The notes beneath the pieces are model-generated. The model worked only from the letters and a program-made list of their open reading frames with translations, did not search any database and was not told where the DNA came from. 21,321 nt of DNA from an uncultured Rickettsiales bacterium. Its GTDB lineage: Bacteria; Pseudomonadota; Alphaproteobacteria; Rickettsiales; Midichloriaceae. Positions 1 to 7,655 of the stretch are shown one piece after another (the stretch's first letter is position 1; each line of letters begins with the position of its first letter). Location of the stretch: NCBI GenBank assembly GCA_937996615.1, contig CALKVD010000173.1, forward strand, positions 1-21,321, written 5' to 3'. The position numbers were made by a program, and so were the translations under genes.

Positions 1-398
1 AACAGCTTAATATCAAAGCATATCAATACGATTTGGTTTGTAATGGAATTGAGCTATCTAGTGGCGCAATCCGTAACCACCGAATCGATATCATGTATAA
101 AGCTTTCCAAATAGCTGGCTACGACAGACTAGAAGTAGAAAAAAGATTTGGCGGGATGCTTAGGGCGTTTAAATATGGTGCCCCACCACATGGTGGTATT
201 GCTCCAGGGATTGACCGAATTGTGATGCTATTAGCGAATGAACAAAATATCAGAAAAGTCATAGCTTTCCCCCTTAACCAAAAAGCTCAGGATTTGCTAA
301 TGCAAGCCCCGAATTATGTCAGTGAACAACAACTCAAGGATTTGCATATAATAGTCAAAACACCGGATACAAAAAAAGATAAATCACCGCAAACTTGA
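1..398 (+). CDS. aspS: Aspartyl-tRNA synthetase, C-terminal part (5' end outside window)
   Basis: Class II aminoacyl-tRNA synthetase that charges tRNA-Asp (possibly also tRNA-Asn) in the cytoplasm. The open frame enters from the left edge in the frame starting at base 3 and reads about 131 residues to a TGA at 396-398. The visible part contains the end of the catalytic domain. It has the YDLVCNGIELSSGAIRNH segment, followed by the class II motif 3 region GGIAPGIDRIVMLL, whose arginine contacts ATP, and then the bacterial-type tail with KVIAFPLNQKAQDLLMQAPN. An in-frame TTG at 33 is not the real start, because conserved sequence continues upstream of it. The gene converges on mutS across a 363-bp gap. 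Identification is secure; only the N-terminal anticodon-binding and most of the catalytic region are missing from view. Confidence 0.97.
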   Translation, partial: QLNIKAYQYDLVCNGIELSSGAIRNHRIDIMYKAFQIAGYDRLEVEKRFGGMLRAFKYGAPPHGGIAPGIDRIVMLLANEQNIRKVIAFPLNQKAQDLLMQAPNYVSEQQLKDLHIIVKTPDTKKDKSPQT

Positions 399-761
399 TT
401 CAATACCAATTTAGAAAAACAGCTTATGGCTTGTTGATACTACATACAAGAAATAAAATAGGTTATGCTGATTTTATGAAAGCATTGAGTTTAAATCAGT
501 ATAACCTAACCAAGTCAAACCTAGCTGTGTGAACTGGTAACCGGAAAAATATCGTGTTGTATGTCGCGGAGAGCATGCAAATGAGGGCGGGCGCGAGAAT
601 TTGGCATTTATTTGACAGACCATTTAAATTCGCTTTAAACCTCTGGGTCGAGCGGGGGGCATTTTGGAACGTTTGTTTGTTGGTTTGCAAACAAGTTGTT
701 TGAATATTGTTAGGGATATTCCCTTTTCTATTGCTATATATTAATCTTGCTTCCAAAGTAC
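399..761. other. Intergenic region with a GC-rich patch, no convincing gene
   Basis: This gap lies between the convergent aspS and mutS genes. From about 541 to 660 the composition is roughly 50% G+C by hand count, clearly above the AT-rich surroundings, with runs such as GGGCGGGCGCG (585-595) and a poly-G run near 654-659. A minus-strand open frame (496-756, 86 codons) exists. It needs a TTG start, has no visible ribosome binding site and matches no family I know, so I do not call it a gene. Its stop falls inside the hairpin annotated at 451-508. The patch could be a decayed mobile or palindromic repeat, or a structured 3' untranslated region of the mutS transcript. Confidence 0.5.
451..508 (-). 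terminator. Probable intrinsic terminator of the mutS transcript
   Basis: Two 16-base arms (459-474 and 493-508) are complementary except for one position (467 opposite 500). They form a long hairpin with an 18-base loop. Read on the minus strand, the second arm is followed directly by TTTTATTT (458 down to 451), the layout of a Rho-independent terminator for transcription arriving from mutS. Read on the plus strand, the single mismatch is a G-U pair but no T tract follows. The hairpin could therefore still help end aspS transcription, but less classically. The stem is AT-rich, which weakens the call. Confidence 0.6.
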
Positions 762-3233
762 TTAGTTTATAAATTTATCCAAAATCTGATAAGCTCTTTG
801 CACTGTTGTTTGTGGCATTCCAGCTAGAGCAGCTACGTTAATTCCATATGATTTATCTGCACTACCTCGCACTACTTGATGAGTGAACAAAATTTGGTTA
901 TGCCATTCTTTAACTTGTAGTGAGTAACATACAACTCTTTGCAATCTATTGTTGTTATTAGATTTAGCGACAGACGAAGTTATAGAATTGTTGTTCGCCG
1001 ATTGTCCTTCTAGTTGTGATAGTTCATGGTAATGGGTGGCAAAAAAAGTACGAGCTCCTATTTGATTATGGATTGTTTCAACAACGGCCCAGGCTATCGC
1101 TAATCCATCATAGGTTGAAGTTCCGCGACCAACTTCATCCAAAATAATGAGCGAGCGAGAAGTTGCGTTATTAAGAATATTAGCTGTTTCGATCATTTCT
1201 ACCATGAAAGTTGATTCTCCTTGGGAAATATTATCTGACGCTCCGATCCTGCTAAAAAGTTTATCCGCGACGCCAATACGAGCACTCTCAGCAGGTACAA
1301 ACGATCCCATTTGCGCCATTATACAGATCAGTGCATTTTGGCGCAAAAAGGTACTTTTACCAGCCATATTAGGTCCACTTAGTAGCCATAAATTATTCTT
1401 TTGGCTTATATAGCAATCGTTGGGGGTAAAGCTTTTGTTATTGCGTTCAACAATTGGGTGGCGTCCAGCTTTCAAGTGAAACTCATCAGAATTATCAACA
1501 ATTGGTCTGACATATTTATATAGGGCAGCAATTTCAGCTAGACTTGCAAACACATCGAGATTTGCGATAGCAAAGCATCCTAGCGCTATACTATCACAAT
1601 GTTCTTTAACTTTATTGCATAAATCTGTGATAATTTTTTGTTCTAATTCAGTAGTTCTAGTATCACAAACCAAAATCTTTTCTTCTAATTCATCTAGCTC
1701 TTTAGTTGTATAGCGTATAGAGGTACCCAATGACTGGCGGTGTTTAAATAGCTCATCGGTCATTTTATTATTTGCTGCGTTAGGAATTTCAACGTAGTAG
1801 CCGATGATATTATTTCTCGAGATTTTTAAACTGTTAATACCAGTCAAAGCGCGATATTTATTTTTTAGCTCATTCAGCATGATATTTGTGTTTTGTTTGA
1901 TTTCATACCAATGGTCTAATTGGGGGGCATATTTTTCTTTAATGATTCTAGAGCTAAATCCAACTGTTAGCAGATCGTCTGCCAATGCTTCTTTTAGCTC
2001 AATATATAAATTATCAAACGATACTAGTTGTTCAATAAAACTTTCAATCGAATCGGAGAATTTTTTACCATATCCAATTTCAGCAACCTTTTGTTTAGTC
2101 AGGAGACCATGTCTGATAATCCCTAAGTCTCTTGCTGTTCCTCGGCCAGCTCCAATTCTAGACAAAGCTCTTTCAACATCAGGAAATTCACCTAAGAGAA
2201 AACGTAATCTTTTTCTTTCTTCTTGATGTTGAAACAAAGCTTCAACATTATTTAAACGCTGATTAATCGCTTCCGGGTTGGTTAATGGCGACGCAAGATA
2301 GGCAGACAACAGTCTGCTTCCCGAAGAAGTGCAAGTTAAGTCGAGAACTGAAAGCAGAGTACAGTTTGTATCACTCCCTCTAATGCTTTTTGTTAATTCT
2401 AGGTTATGGCGTGTTGCACTATCAATAATCATAAAATCACTACTATGTATTTTTTTTAGTGATCTGAGATTTGGGAGATATTGCTTTTGGGTATGTTCTA
2501 AATATTCGAGAAGCACGCCAGCGGAAATGATTTCTACTTTGCTTAAATTTTTTGATACTGACGATTGATGTCGCTCAAGTTTTTCTTGGCAGCGATGAAT
2601 TTCAAAAAAAGCATTTGGCCTTCTCGTTGTCACCCCTTCATAACTATTGAGTTGTGATTTTTCTGGAGCATTATAAAATGAATCGGAAACCAGCAACTCT
2701 TTGACTGGTAATCTACTGATTTCGCTGCCAATCATATTTGGTTCAGTTGTGGTAATTAAAAATTCGCCAGTTGAAATATCAGTCCAGGTAATTGCTGCAA
2801 TATTATTTTTGAGATATAAAGACGCGAGATAAGAGCTTTCTTTGCCGTTGAGTAGAGTTTCTTCTAGGATTGTACCGGGGGTTAGAATTCTGATCACTTC
2901 ACGTCTTACAACTGCTTTATATCCTCGTTTTTTTGCTTCTTCTGGGGTTTCCATCTGATCACAAATTGCAACGCTATACCCTCGACGGATCAGCCGTTGC
3001 AAATATACATCACAAGCATGAAAAGGAATTCCACACATCGGTATATCTTCATCATTCTTTTGGCCTCGACGAGTTAAAACTATATCTAATTCTTTTGCTG
3101 CTGTGATAGCATCGTCAAAAAAAAGCTCATAAAAATCTCCCAAGCGATAAAATAATAGATATTCCTGGTATTTGCTTTTGATGCTGCAATATTGTTGCAT
3201 CATTGGGGTTAAGTTGTTGCTTTCGATTAACAT
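762..3233 (-). CDS. mutS: DNA mismatch repair protein MutS
   Basis: Mismatch-recognising ATPase of methyl-independent or MutHL-type repair, acting on DNA as a dimer. At 823 residues it is slightly short for the family. The N-terminal domain has the mismatch-binding Phe-X-Glu motif in GDFYEL (F34, E36). The C-terminal ATPase has Walker A GPNMAGKST (620-628), Walker B with DEVGRGTST (from D699) and the THYHEL switch. The helical region GSADKSYGINVAALAGMP follows, for dimerisation. An Asn/Ser-rich stretch with NNN and NNNN runs interrupts the C-terminal domain around residues 745-765. The protein ends soon after the dimerisation helices, so the C-terminal tetramerisation tail of E. coli MutS is absent. 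It starts 19 bp after the murC stop, suggesting co-transcription with murC, bamD and grxD. Confidence 0.98.
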   Translation of the reverse strand: MLIESNNLTPMMQQYCSIKSKYQEYLLFYRLGDFYELFFDDAITAAKELDIVLTRRGQKNDEDIPMCGIPFHACDVYLQRLIRRGYSVAICDQMETPEEAKKRGYKAVVRREVIRILTPGTILEETLLNGKESSYLASLYLKNNIAAITWTDISTGEFLITTTEPNMIGSEISRLPVKELLVSDSFYNAPEKSQLNSYEGVTTRRPNAFFEIHRCQEKLERHQSSVSKNLSKVEIISAGVLLEYLEHTQKQYLPNLRSLKKIHSSDFMIIDSATRHNLELTKSIRGSDTNCTLLSVLDLTCTSSGSRLLSAYLASPLTNPEAINQRLNNVEALFQHQEERKRLRFLLGEFPDVERALSRIGAGRGTARDLGIIRHGLLTKQKVAEIGYGKKFSDSIESFIEQLVSFDNLYIELKEALADDLLTVGFSSRIIKEKYAPQLDHWYEIKQNTNIMLNELKNKYRALTGINSLKISRNNIIGYYVEIPNAANNKMTDELFKHRQSLGTSIRYTTKELDELEEKILVCDTRTTELEQKIITDLCNKVKEHCDSIALGCFAIANLDVFASLAEIAALYKYVRPIVDNSDEFHLKAGRHPIVERNNKSFTPNDCYISQKNNLWLLSGPNMAGKSTFLRQNALICIMAQMGSFVPAESARIGVADKLFSRIGASDNISQGESTFMVEMIETANILNNATSRSLIILDEVGRGTSTYDGLAIAWAVVETIHNQIGARTFFATHYHELSQLEGQSANNNSITSSVAKSNNNNRLQRVVCYSLQVKEWHNQILFTHQVVRGSADKSYGINVAALAGMPQTTVQRAYQILDKFIN

Positions 3234-3252
3234 TGTTATTCCTCTTATTGTG

Positions 3253-4923
3253 TTATTGCTCTTTTGGATTCACCAAATCGTATGCTATTTTACTGATACT
3301 TCCTGCTCCCATGCAAAGCAACATATCCCCGCTGTTTCCAACTTCATTGATAATACTAGCTAAATTACTTTCATCGTTAAGTAATAGTACTTGTGGCTTG
3401 CTACCATTTGGATTCTGATTAGCAGCAGCAAGTATTTTATGATATAACACTCGAGAAGAAACATTGTCGATTTTTTCTTCTCCAGCACTATATATTGGTA
3501 GAAGAATGAGGTAATCAGCTGCGATATTAGCTAAAGTTGTTGTGAAGTGATCCATCAAATCTTTGGTTCTGCTATAACGGTGTGGTTGAAAAATAGCAAT
3601 TAGCTTGGGTTTATTTTTGCTTTGAGGTGTTGATGTTTTATGGATATATTTGGATGCGTTATTAGCTTCATCTTGATTATTTTGCTCTAACCACAGTTTT
3701 GCCATTGCAACTGTTGCAGTGATTTCGGTGCCGTGGTGGGCATAGTCGTCAATAACAGTAATTCCATTGATTTGACCTAAAATCGAAAAACGTCGCTTAA
3801 CTCCAGTAAAAGTAGCAAAAGCTGTCTTGGTTTTGGCTTCATCTAAATCATAAATCGCTCCAACGCCAGCGACTGCTGCAATAGCATTGCTGACATTGTG
3901 CAGGCCGTAGGTTTTGATCATAATGTTTTTATAGCTTATCGCTTGTGGCATGTAACTATTTATATCGCTATCACTTTTCGTTCGGTTTTTTGATTCAGTC
4001 TTGTTATTAGTGTTATTATATATTGTGCCAACTAAATCAAAATATGTTCCATTCCTGTCAACTCGTATATTTTCTGCATGGAGAATATTTTGAGCTAAAG
4101 CTTGGCTGCAGTAATTTTGCTTTCTTGCTGTTGCTAGATTCAAGCTGTAAGGAATAATTTTTGCTCTAACCTTGAGAGTAATCAGCTCTTCCCAAATCTC
4201 GAATAGATTACTATCATCAATACATAATACTACAGCATTACGATCTGACATTTTCATTATAAAGTTCTTAAATTGATTACGTAAATTTTCAATTGTGCCA
4301 TAGTATTCGAGATGTTCTGGTTCGAGATTGGTTATAACTGTTGTGGTGCAGGGGAGGAATAAAAAACTGCCATCTGATTCATCTGCTTCCAAAGCTATTA
4401 TCTCTCCAGACCCTACTAATATATTATTACCAAAATTATGCATCAATCCACCATTTACTACTGTAGGTTGGGTCCCAAGATGATGCAGCAATGAGCCAAT
4501 CATTGCTGTTGTTGTTGTTTTGCCGTGGGTTCCTGTTACTGCGATTGAGGTTGTGTGTAGTGGGATTAACCCAGCTAGGGCTTCTGCTCGACTTATGATA
4601 GGAACGCCAAAATCTTTTGCTGCTACTATTTCTGGATTATCGTTTCTTATTGCTGAAGAGCGAATGACGCAACTTATGCTTGTGTCTATGTTATCAACTG
4701 AATGGCCAACAAAATAATTGATTCCACAATCCTCGAGCAAATCCTTTGTATAATCGCAACTAGAATCACTCCCCTGGACACGATAGCCACAGGCGTTATA
4801 GATTTGGGCAATACCGCTCATCCCAATACCACCAATGCCAACAAAGTGTAGTTTAGTGCCTTTGTGTAATTTGGATGTTCCTATTGTAACACCGTTGTGC
4901 TGAATTTCTTTTTTGTTACTCAA
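3253..4923 (-). CDS. murC: UDP-N-acetylmuramate--L-alanine ligase MurC
   Basis: Cytoplasmic ATP-dependent Mur ligase that adds L-alanine to UDP-N-acetylmuramate, the first amino acid of the peptidoglycan stem. The N-terminal Rossmann-like domain has GIGGIGMSGIAQI (29-41). The central ATP-binding domain has GTHGKTTTT (131-139), and the conserved DDYAHH motif and PHRYSRT mark the end of the central domain and the C-terminal domain. The length of 556 residues exceeds the usual 460-490. The excess lies in two low-complexity hydrophilic insertions. One follows YFDLVGTIYN and contains NNTNNKTES and NRTKSD; the other lies before PKLIAIFQPHRYS and includes NNQDEANNAS. It sits 42 bp after bamD and 19 bp before mutS in an apparent operon. 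No murB or ddl is adjacent, unlike the classical dcw cluster. Identification is secure. Confidence 0.97.
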   Translation of the reverse strand: MSNKKEIQHNGVTIGTSKLHKGTKLHFVGIGGIGMSGIAQIYNACGYRVQGSDSSCDYTKDLLEDCGINYFVGHSVDNIDTSISCVIRSSAIRNDNPEIVAAKDFGVPIISRAEALAGLIPLHTTSIAVTGTHGKTTTTAMIGSLLHHLGTQPTVVNGGLMHNFGNNILVGSGEIIALEADESDGSFLFLPCTTTVITNLEPEHLEYYGTIENLRNQFKNFIMKMSDRNAVVLCIDDSNLFEIWEELITLKVRAKIIPYSLNLATARKQNYCSQALAQNILHAENIRVDRNGTYFDLVGTIYNNTNNKTESKNRTKSDSDINSYMPQAISYKNIMIKTYGLHNVSNAIAAVAGVGAIYDLDEAKTKTAFATFTGVKRRFSILGQINGITVIDDYAHHGTEITATVAMAKLWLEQNNQDEANNASKYIHKTSTPQSKNKPKLIAIFQPHRYSRTKDLMDHFTTTLANIAADYLILLPIYSAGEEKIDNVSSRVLYHKILAAANQNPNGSKPQVLLLNDESNLASIINEVGNSGDMLLCMGAGSISKIAYDLVNPKEQ

Positions 4924-4965
4924 TTTATATTAATAGATAGATTTCGATTTTCACCAAGCATCTTA

Positions 4966-5859
4966 CTATTTTACTTTTTGCCCAGGAAGTACTTTTTTAA
5001 TTTTATTATTGTTAATTTTATTGTTTACTGTGATCAGCAATTTTTTAGCAGCAAGATCCCATTCGGTATCCGCGAAATTGTGATGCAAGAGAGCTGCAAA
5101 TTGTGTTGCCCGCTCCTGCATCCCGATTTCAGAGTAGCAAGCAACAAGGCGGTATAGAGCTTCTGGAATGACAACTGTAGTTGGGTTATTAGCAAGGACC
5201 GATTCAAAGCGAACTAGAGCTGCTCCCATATTGCCTTGTTTTTGATAAAATCGTCCGATCTCCATTTCTTGAGCTGCTAGCATTGCAATCGTGAACTTCT
5301 CTTTGCCATAGGCATCTGTTGCATATTGGGTTCCAGGATATAGCAATATGACTTTGCGGAATTCGTTCAAAGCTTCTTCAGTGATTTTCTGATCTCTTCC
5401 TGGATCTGCTATTTGCATATAATACGACATTGCTAGCATATACTGAACGTAAGCAGCGTATTCGCTCCCAGGATAGTAGCGGAGAAATGATTTTGCTGAG
5501 AGTTCGGCATCATCAAACTTTTGGTTGATATAGTATGCGTATAATTTCAGTATTTTTGCTTTTTGTATTAGAGAAGAATAGGGGTAGTACTGCTCGATTT
5601 CGTTGAGCGATTGTATCGCTTCTTTATGATCATTTAATAATACTTGCATAGAACTTTGATATAGCTGTGCATCAGTTTGTTCTATTTTGTCAGGAATGAT
5701 AAAAGAATTACTACACCCTGCCAGAGATAAACTAAGAATAATATAGGGTATATAAGTAATTTTGAGCCAGCTTTTGAAGTTTTGAAAATTCTCGAACTCG
5801 ATTGCTTTGAGAATTTTTATTTCCACATCTGTAGTGATTTTTTTAAAAATAGTCAGCAT
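4966..5859 (-). CDS. bamD: Outer membrane assembly lipoprotein BamD
   Basis: Lipoprotein of the BAM complex that inserts beta-barrel proteins into the outer membrane. After a hydrophobic segment (YIPYIILSLSLAGC) comes a lipobox with the lipidated cysteine near residue 49. The mature part consists of TPR-like helical repeats of the ComL/YfiO type, with segments such as YYPYSSLIQKAKI and RYYPGSEYAAYVQYMLAMSYY. The family's PGRDQ sequence follows (BamD proteins usually read DRDQ). The odd feature is the leader. About 25 extra residues precede a normal-sized signal peptide. In frame there is only the ATG at 5857-5859 and a GTG at codon 12, with no initiator nearer the signal sequence. Part of this extension is encoded by a perfect 9-bp inverted repeat (5785-5817). 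The gene lies 40 bp after grxD and 42 bp before murC. Confidence 0.93.
   Translation of the reverse strand: MLTIFKKITTDVEIKILKAIEFENFQNFKSWLKITYIPYIILSLSLAGCSNSFIIPDKIEQTDAQLYQSSMQVLLNDHKEAIQSLNEIEQYYPYSSLIQKAKILKLYAYYINQKFDDAELSAKSFLRYYPGSEYAAYVQYMLAMSYYMQIADPGRDQKITEEALNEFRKVILLYPGTQYATDAYGKEKFTIAMLAAQEMEIGRFYQKQGNMGAALVRFESVLANNPTTVVIPEALYRLVACYSEIGMQERATQFAALLHHNFADTEWDLAAKKLLITVNNKINNNKIKKVLPGQKVK
5785..5817. repeat. Inverted repeat inside the 5' end of bamD
   Basis: AAAATTCTC (5785-5793) and GAGAATTTT (5809-5817) are perfect 9-bp complements separated by 15 bases. The hairpin lies in the codons between the start of bamD and its signal peptide. It encodes part of the unusual N-terminal extension. 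It may be a small palindromic insertion or a translation-modulating hairpin; the sequence alone does not decide. Confidence 0.6.
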
Positions 5860-5899
5860 AAAATTTTCTTATCATTAAATAAATTCGCTATTAACTTAT

Positions 5900-6211
5900 C
5901 TAGCTTTTTGCTAAGATTTCAGCAAGTTTTCCTGAATCATAGAGCTCTTTTGTGATATCAGCCCCTCCGATAAACTCACCGTTGATATAGAGCTGAGGAA
6001 TTGTTGGCCAATTTGAAAACTGTTTGATCCCTTCGCGCAATTCTTCGTCTGCAAGCACGTTGATATCTTTGAATTGGACATCTAATTTGCGTAGGATTTG
6101 TACTACAGTAGCAGAAAATCCACAAAGTGGAGAATCGGCAGTTCCTTTCATGAATAGCACAACTTTATTATCACCAATCTCTTTACGAATTTTGTCAAAA
6201 ATTTCTGGCAT
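5900..6211 (-). CDS. grxD: Monothiol glutaredoxin, Grx4/GrxD type
   Basis: Small CGFS-type glutaredoxin of 103 residues, the usual length. It binds and transfers [2Fe-2S] clusters with glutathione and is a late-acting carrier in iron-sulfur protein maturation. The active site is PLCGFSA with the single cysteine at residue 30. The cis-proline motif WPTIPQLYI and the GEFIGGAD glutathione-binding segment follow. The start is preceded by an AGG-containing purine stretch a few bases upstream. It is the first gene of a close-spaced minus-strand group (grxD, bamD, murC, mutS), with a 120-bp gap to cvpA upstream. A weak promoter candidate with TTGCAA at 6274-6279 and a poor -10 at 6251-6256 sits in that gap. 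Confidence 0.96.
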   Translation of the reverse strand: MPEIFDKIRKEIGDNKVVLFMKGTADSPLCGFSATVVQILRKLDVQFKDINVLADEELREGIKQFSNWPTIPQLYINGEFIGGADITKELYDSGKLAEILAKS

Positions 6212-6331
6212 ACCTACCTGTTTTTAAAATTTTGTTAACTTAACAGAGCAACATTACATAACTAATTGCTGATTTGCAATAGAGAACCTGCTTTCTCGTT
6301 TTAATTTAGTCACTATATAATATCGCTAAGA

Positions 6332-7345
6332 TCAATCTTTATCAACCATCTTCTTTATATTTTCAAGTGTTGAGTCTGATAATTTATCTGATTCAGCAAT
6401 TTCGTTTTGCTGTTGCATGTAATGACGTAGTAGCATAGTTAAAGCTGTTTTATTTACACTTTCGTAATTGCTCTCCGCTGGGCAATTGCCTGCCAAATCT
6501 TGATTTGGATCACATTCCTCCAGATTTTTTTGTTTATCATTTAAGTTTGTATCATTGCTGTTTGCAGTATTATTTTTTTGCAACACTTTTTCTTTTGATT
6601 CTGGAGATTGCGTCTGATTTTCGCTTTTATAGTCATGATTTTCAATTTGCTGTTTAATCATTTTTTGAACCTGTTCCAGTAGTTCCGGGGAGGCATATTT
6701 TGATAGTAAGCTAACAGCATCAACGGCAGATATTTTACCTGTTTTATCCTTGGGGTTGTTTTTATCATCGGCAACATCTTTTTTACTGATTTTGCTTATG
6801 TTTTCGTGGAGTGAAGCTGGCATATATTTAGAGAAGAGATGTTCGCCATATTTCAACCATGGGTAGAGTTGTGCCGTTCTAACAACTGATGGTTCATTTT
6901 CCGGATCATCGATCTTATTGTCACTTACGATTGCGTTGATAATGCTGTAGCAAAAAAAGATAAAAACACAGATTAGTCCACCTCTCAGCCAACCAAACAA
7001 AGTACCGAATACTTTGTCAAGGATGTTTGGAATGACCGACCTCAATATCGAACCTATAGTCATGTTAACAATCGCAAAACCAATCAGCATAATCAAAAAT
7101 CCTCCGATATATCCGACCGCAAAAGAAACAAACTGTGAACCAACCCGAGCTATCAAAAATGGTTCAATTGAATCATATAGCTGATGGGTCAGATAAAACG
7201 AGCTAATCCATCCCACAATACTCAAAGCAGAACCGACCAAGCCACGGCTAAATCCGGCGATACCCGAAATCAAAACGACAATAATGATTGCAATATCGAT
7301 ACTGTTTAGGGAGTTGATATCAAAATTTAAGTGTGGCATTAGCAT
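6332..7345 (-). CDS. cvpA: CvpA-family inner membrane protein with long hydrophilic C-terminal tail
   Basis: CvpA/colicin V production family membrane protein. The function is imprecise; in other bacteria it is linked to envelope homeostasis. The N-terminal half (to about residue 145) carries roughly four hydrophobic segments, near 17-36, 38-55, 73-96 and 117-140. The family-typical pattern ISGIAGFSRGLVGSALSIVGW and a glycine-rich GTLFGWLRGGLICVFIFF segment are present. The remaining 190 or so residues are charged and low in complexity (KDVADDKNNPKDKTGK, many Asn, Lys, Glu), much longer than the usual tail of this family. Two in-frame ATG codons open the gene (codons 1 and 3), and either may be used. 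A promoter candidate lies just upstream at 7382-7409. Confidence 0.85.
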   Translation of the reverse strand: MLMPHLNFDINSLNSIDIAIIIVVLISGIAGFSRGLVGSALSIVGWISSFYLTHQLYDSIEPFLIARVGSQFVSFAVGYIGGFLIMLIGFAIVNMTIGSILRSVIPNILDKVFGTLFGWLRGGLICVFIFFCYSIINAIVSDNKIDDPENEPSVVRTAQLYPWLKYGEHLFSKYMPASLHENISKISKKDVADDKNNPKDKTGKISAVDAVSLLSKYASPELLEQVQKMIKQQIENHDYKSENQTQSPESKEKVLQKNNTANSNDTNLNDKQKNLEECDPNQDLAGNCPAESNYESVNKTALTMLLRHYMQQQNEIAESDKLSDSTLENIKKMVDKD

Positions 7346-7381
7346 TTTGTTTAGTAATAATAATTTATTATTTTCTTATGT

Positions 7382-7409
7382 ATTCTAGCAGTATAAAATT
7401 TTAGTGCAA
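7382..7409 (-). promoter_or_regulatory. Candidate promoter for cvpA
   Basis: On the minus strand TTGCAC (7409-7404) and TAGAAT (7387-7382) are separated by 16 bp. They lie about 36 bp upstream of the cvpA start. The -10 match is good and the -35 match partial, so the call is tentative. Confidence 0.3.
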
Positions 7410-7655
7410 CCCAACTTTTATTACCCAATTTTTGGATATCACTTGGGGGTAGGGGGCAAATTACCATAATATAAAATTAGCGTGTCGTTAGAATATGGAA
7501 CTGTTATAAAACGGAAATTTTTAGGTCATTGCTGTATCATGTTCGTTCTCAAATTCTCAGCATAGCAGAGTATACTAGGGGTTTGAGGCGGGCGCTGAAC
7601 TGCTTCAAAATTTCTACTAACTTCCGTCTCATAGCGGCCCCAATATAGTATAATC
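7410..7655. other. Intergenic stretch with GC-rich patches
   Basis: With the cvpA promoter segment this forms a 310-bp gap between radA and cvpA. It contains a G-rich run (about 7444-7457) and a GAGGCGGGCGC core at 7585-7595. That core resembles the GAGGGCGGGCGC at 583-594 in the mutS/aspS gap. A loose long-range complementarity exists between AACGGAA near 7510 and TTCCGTC near 7621. No open frame, tRNA or clear terminator is visible. It could be a decayed repeat element or a structured untranslated region of the radA transcript. Confidence 0.4.

Noticed and set aside
496..756. Minus-strand open frame of 86 codons between aspS and mutS
   Set aside because: It needs a TTG start, has no ribosome binding site, matches no family, and its end overlaps the terminator hairpin. 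It is kept only as part of the intergenic description.
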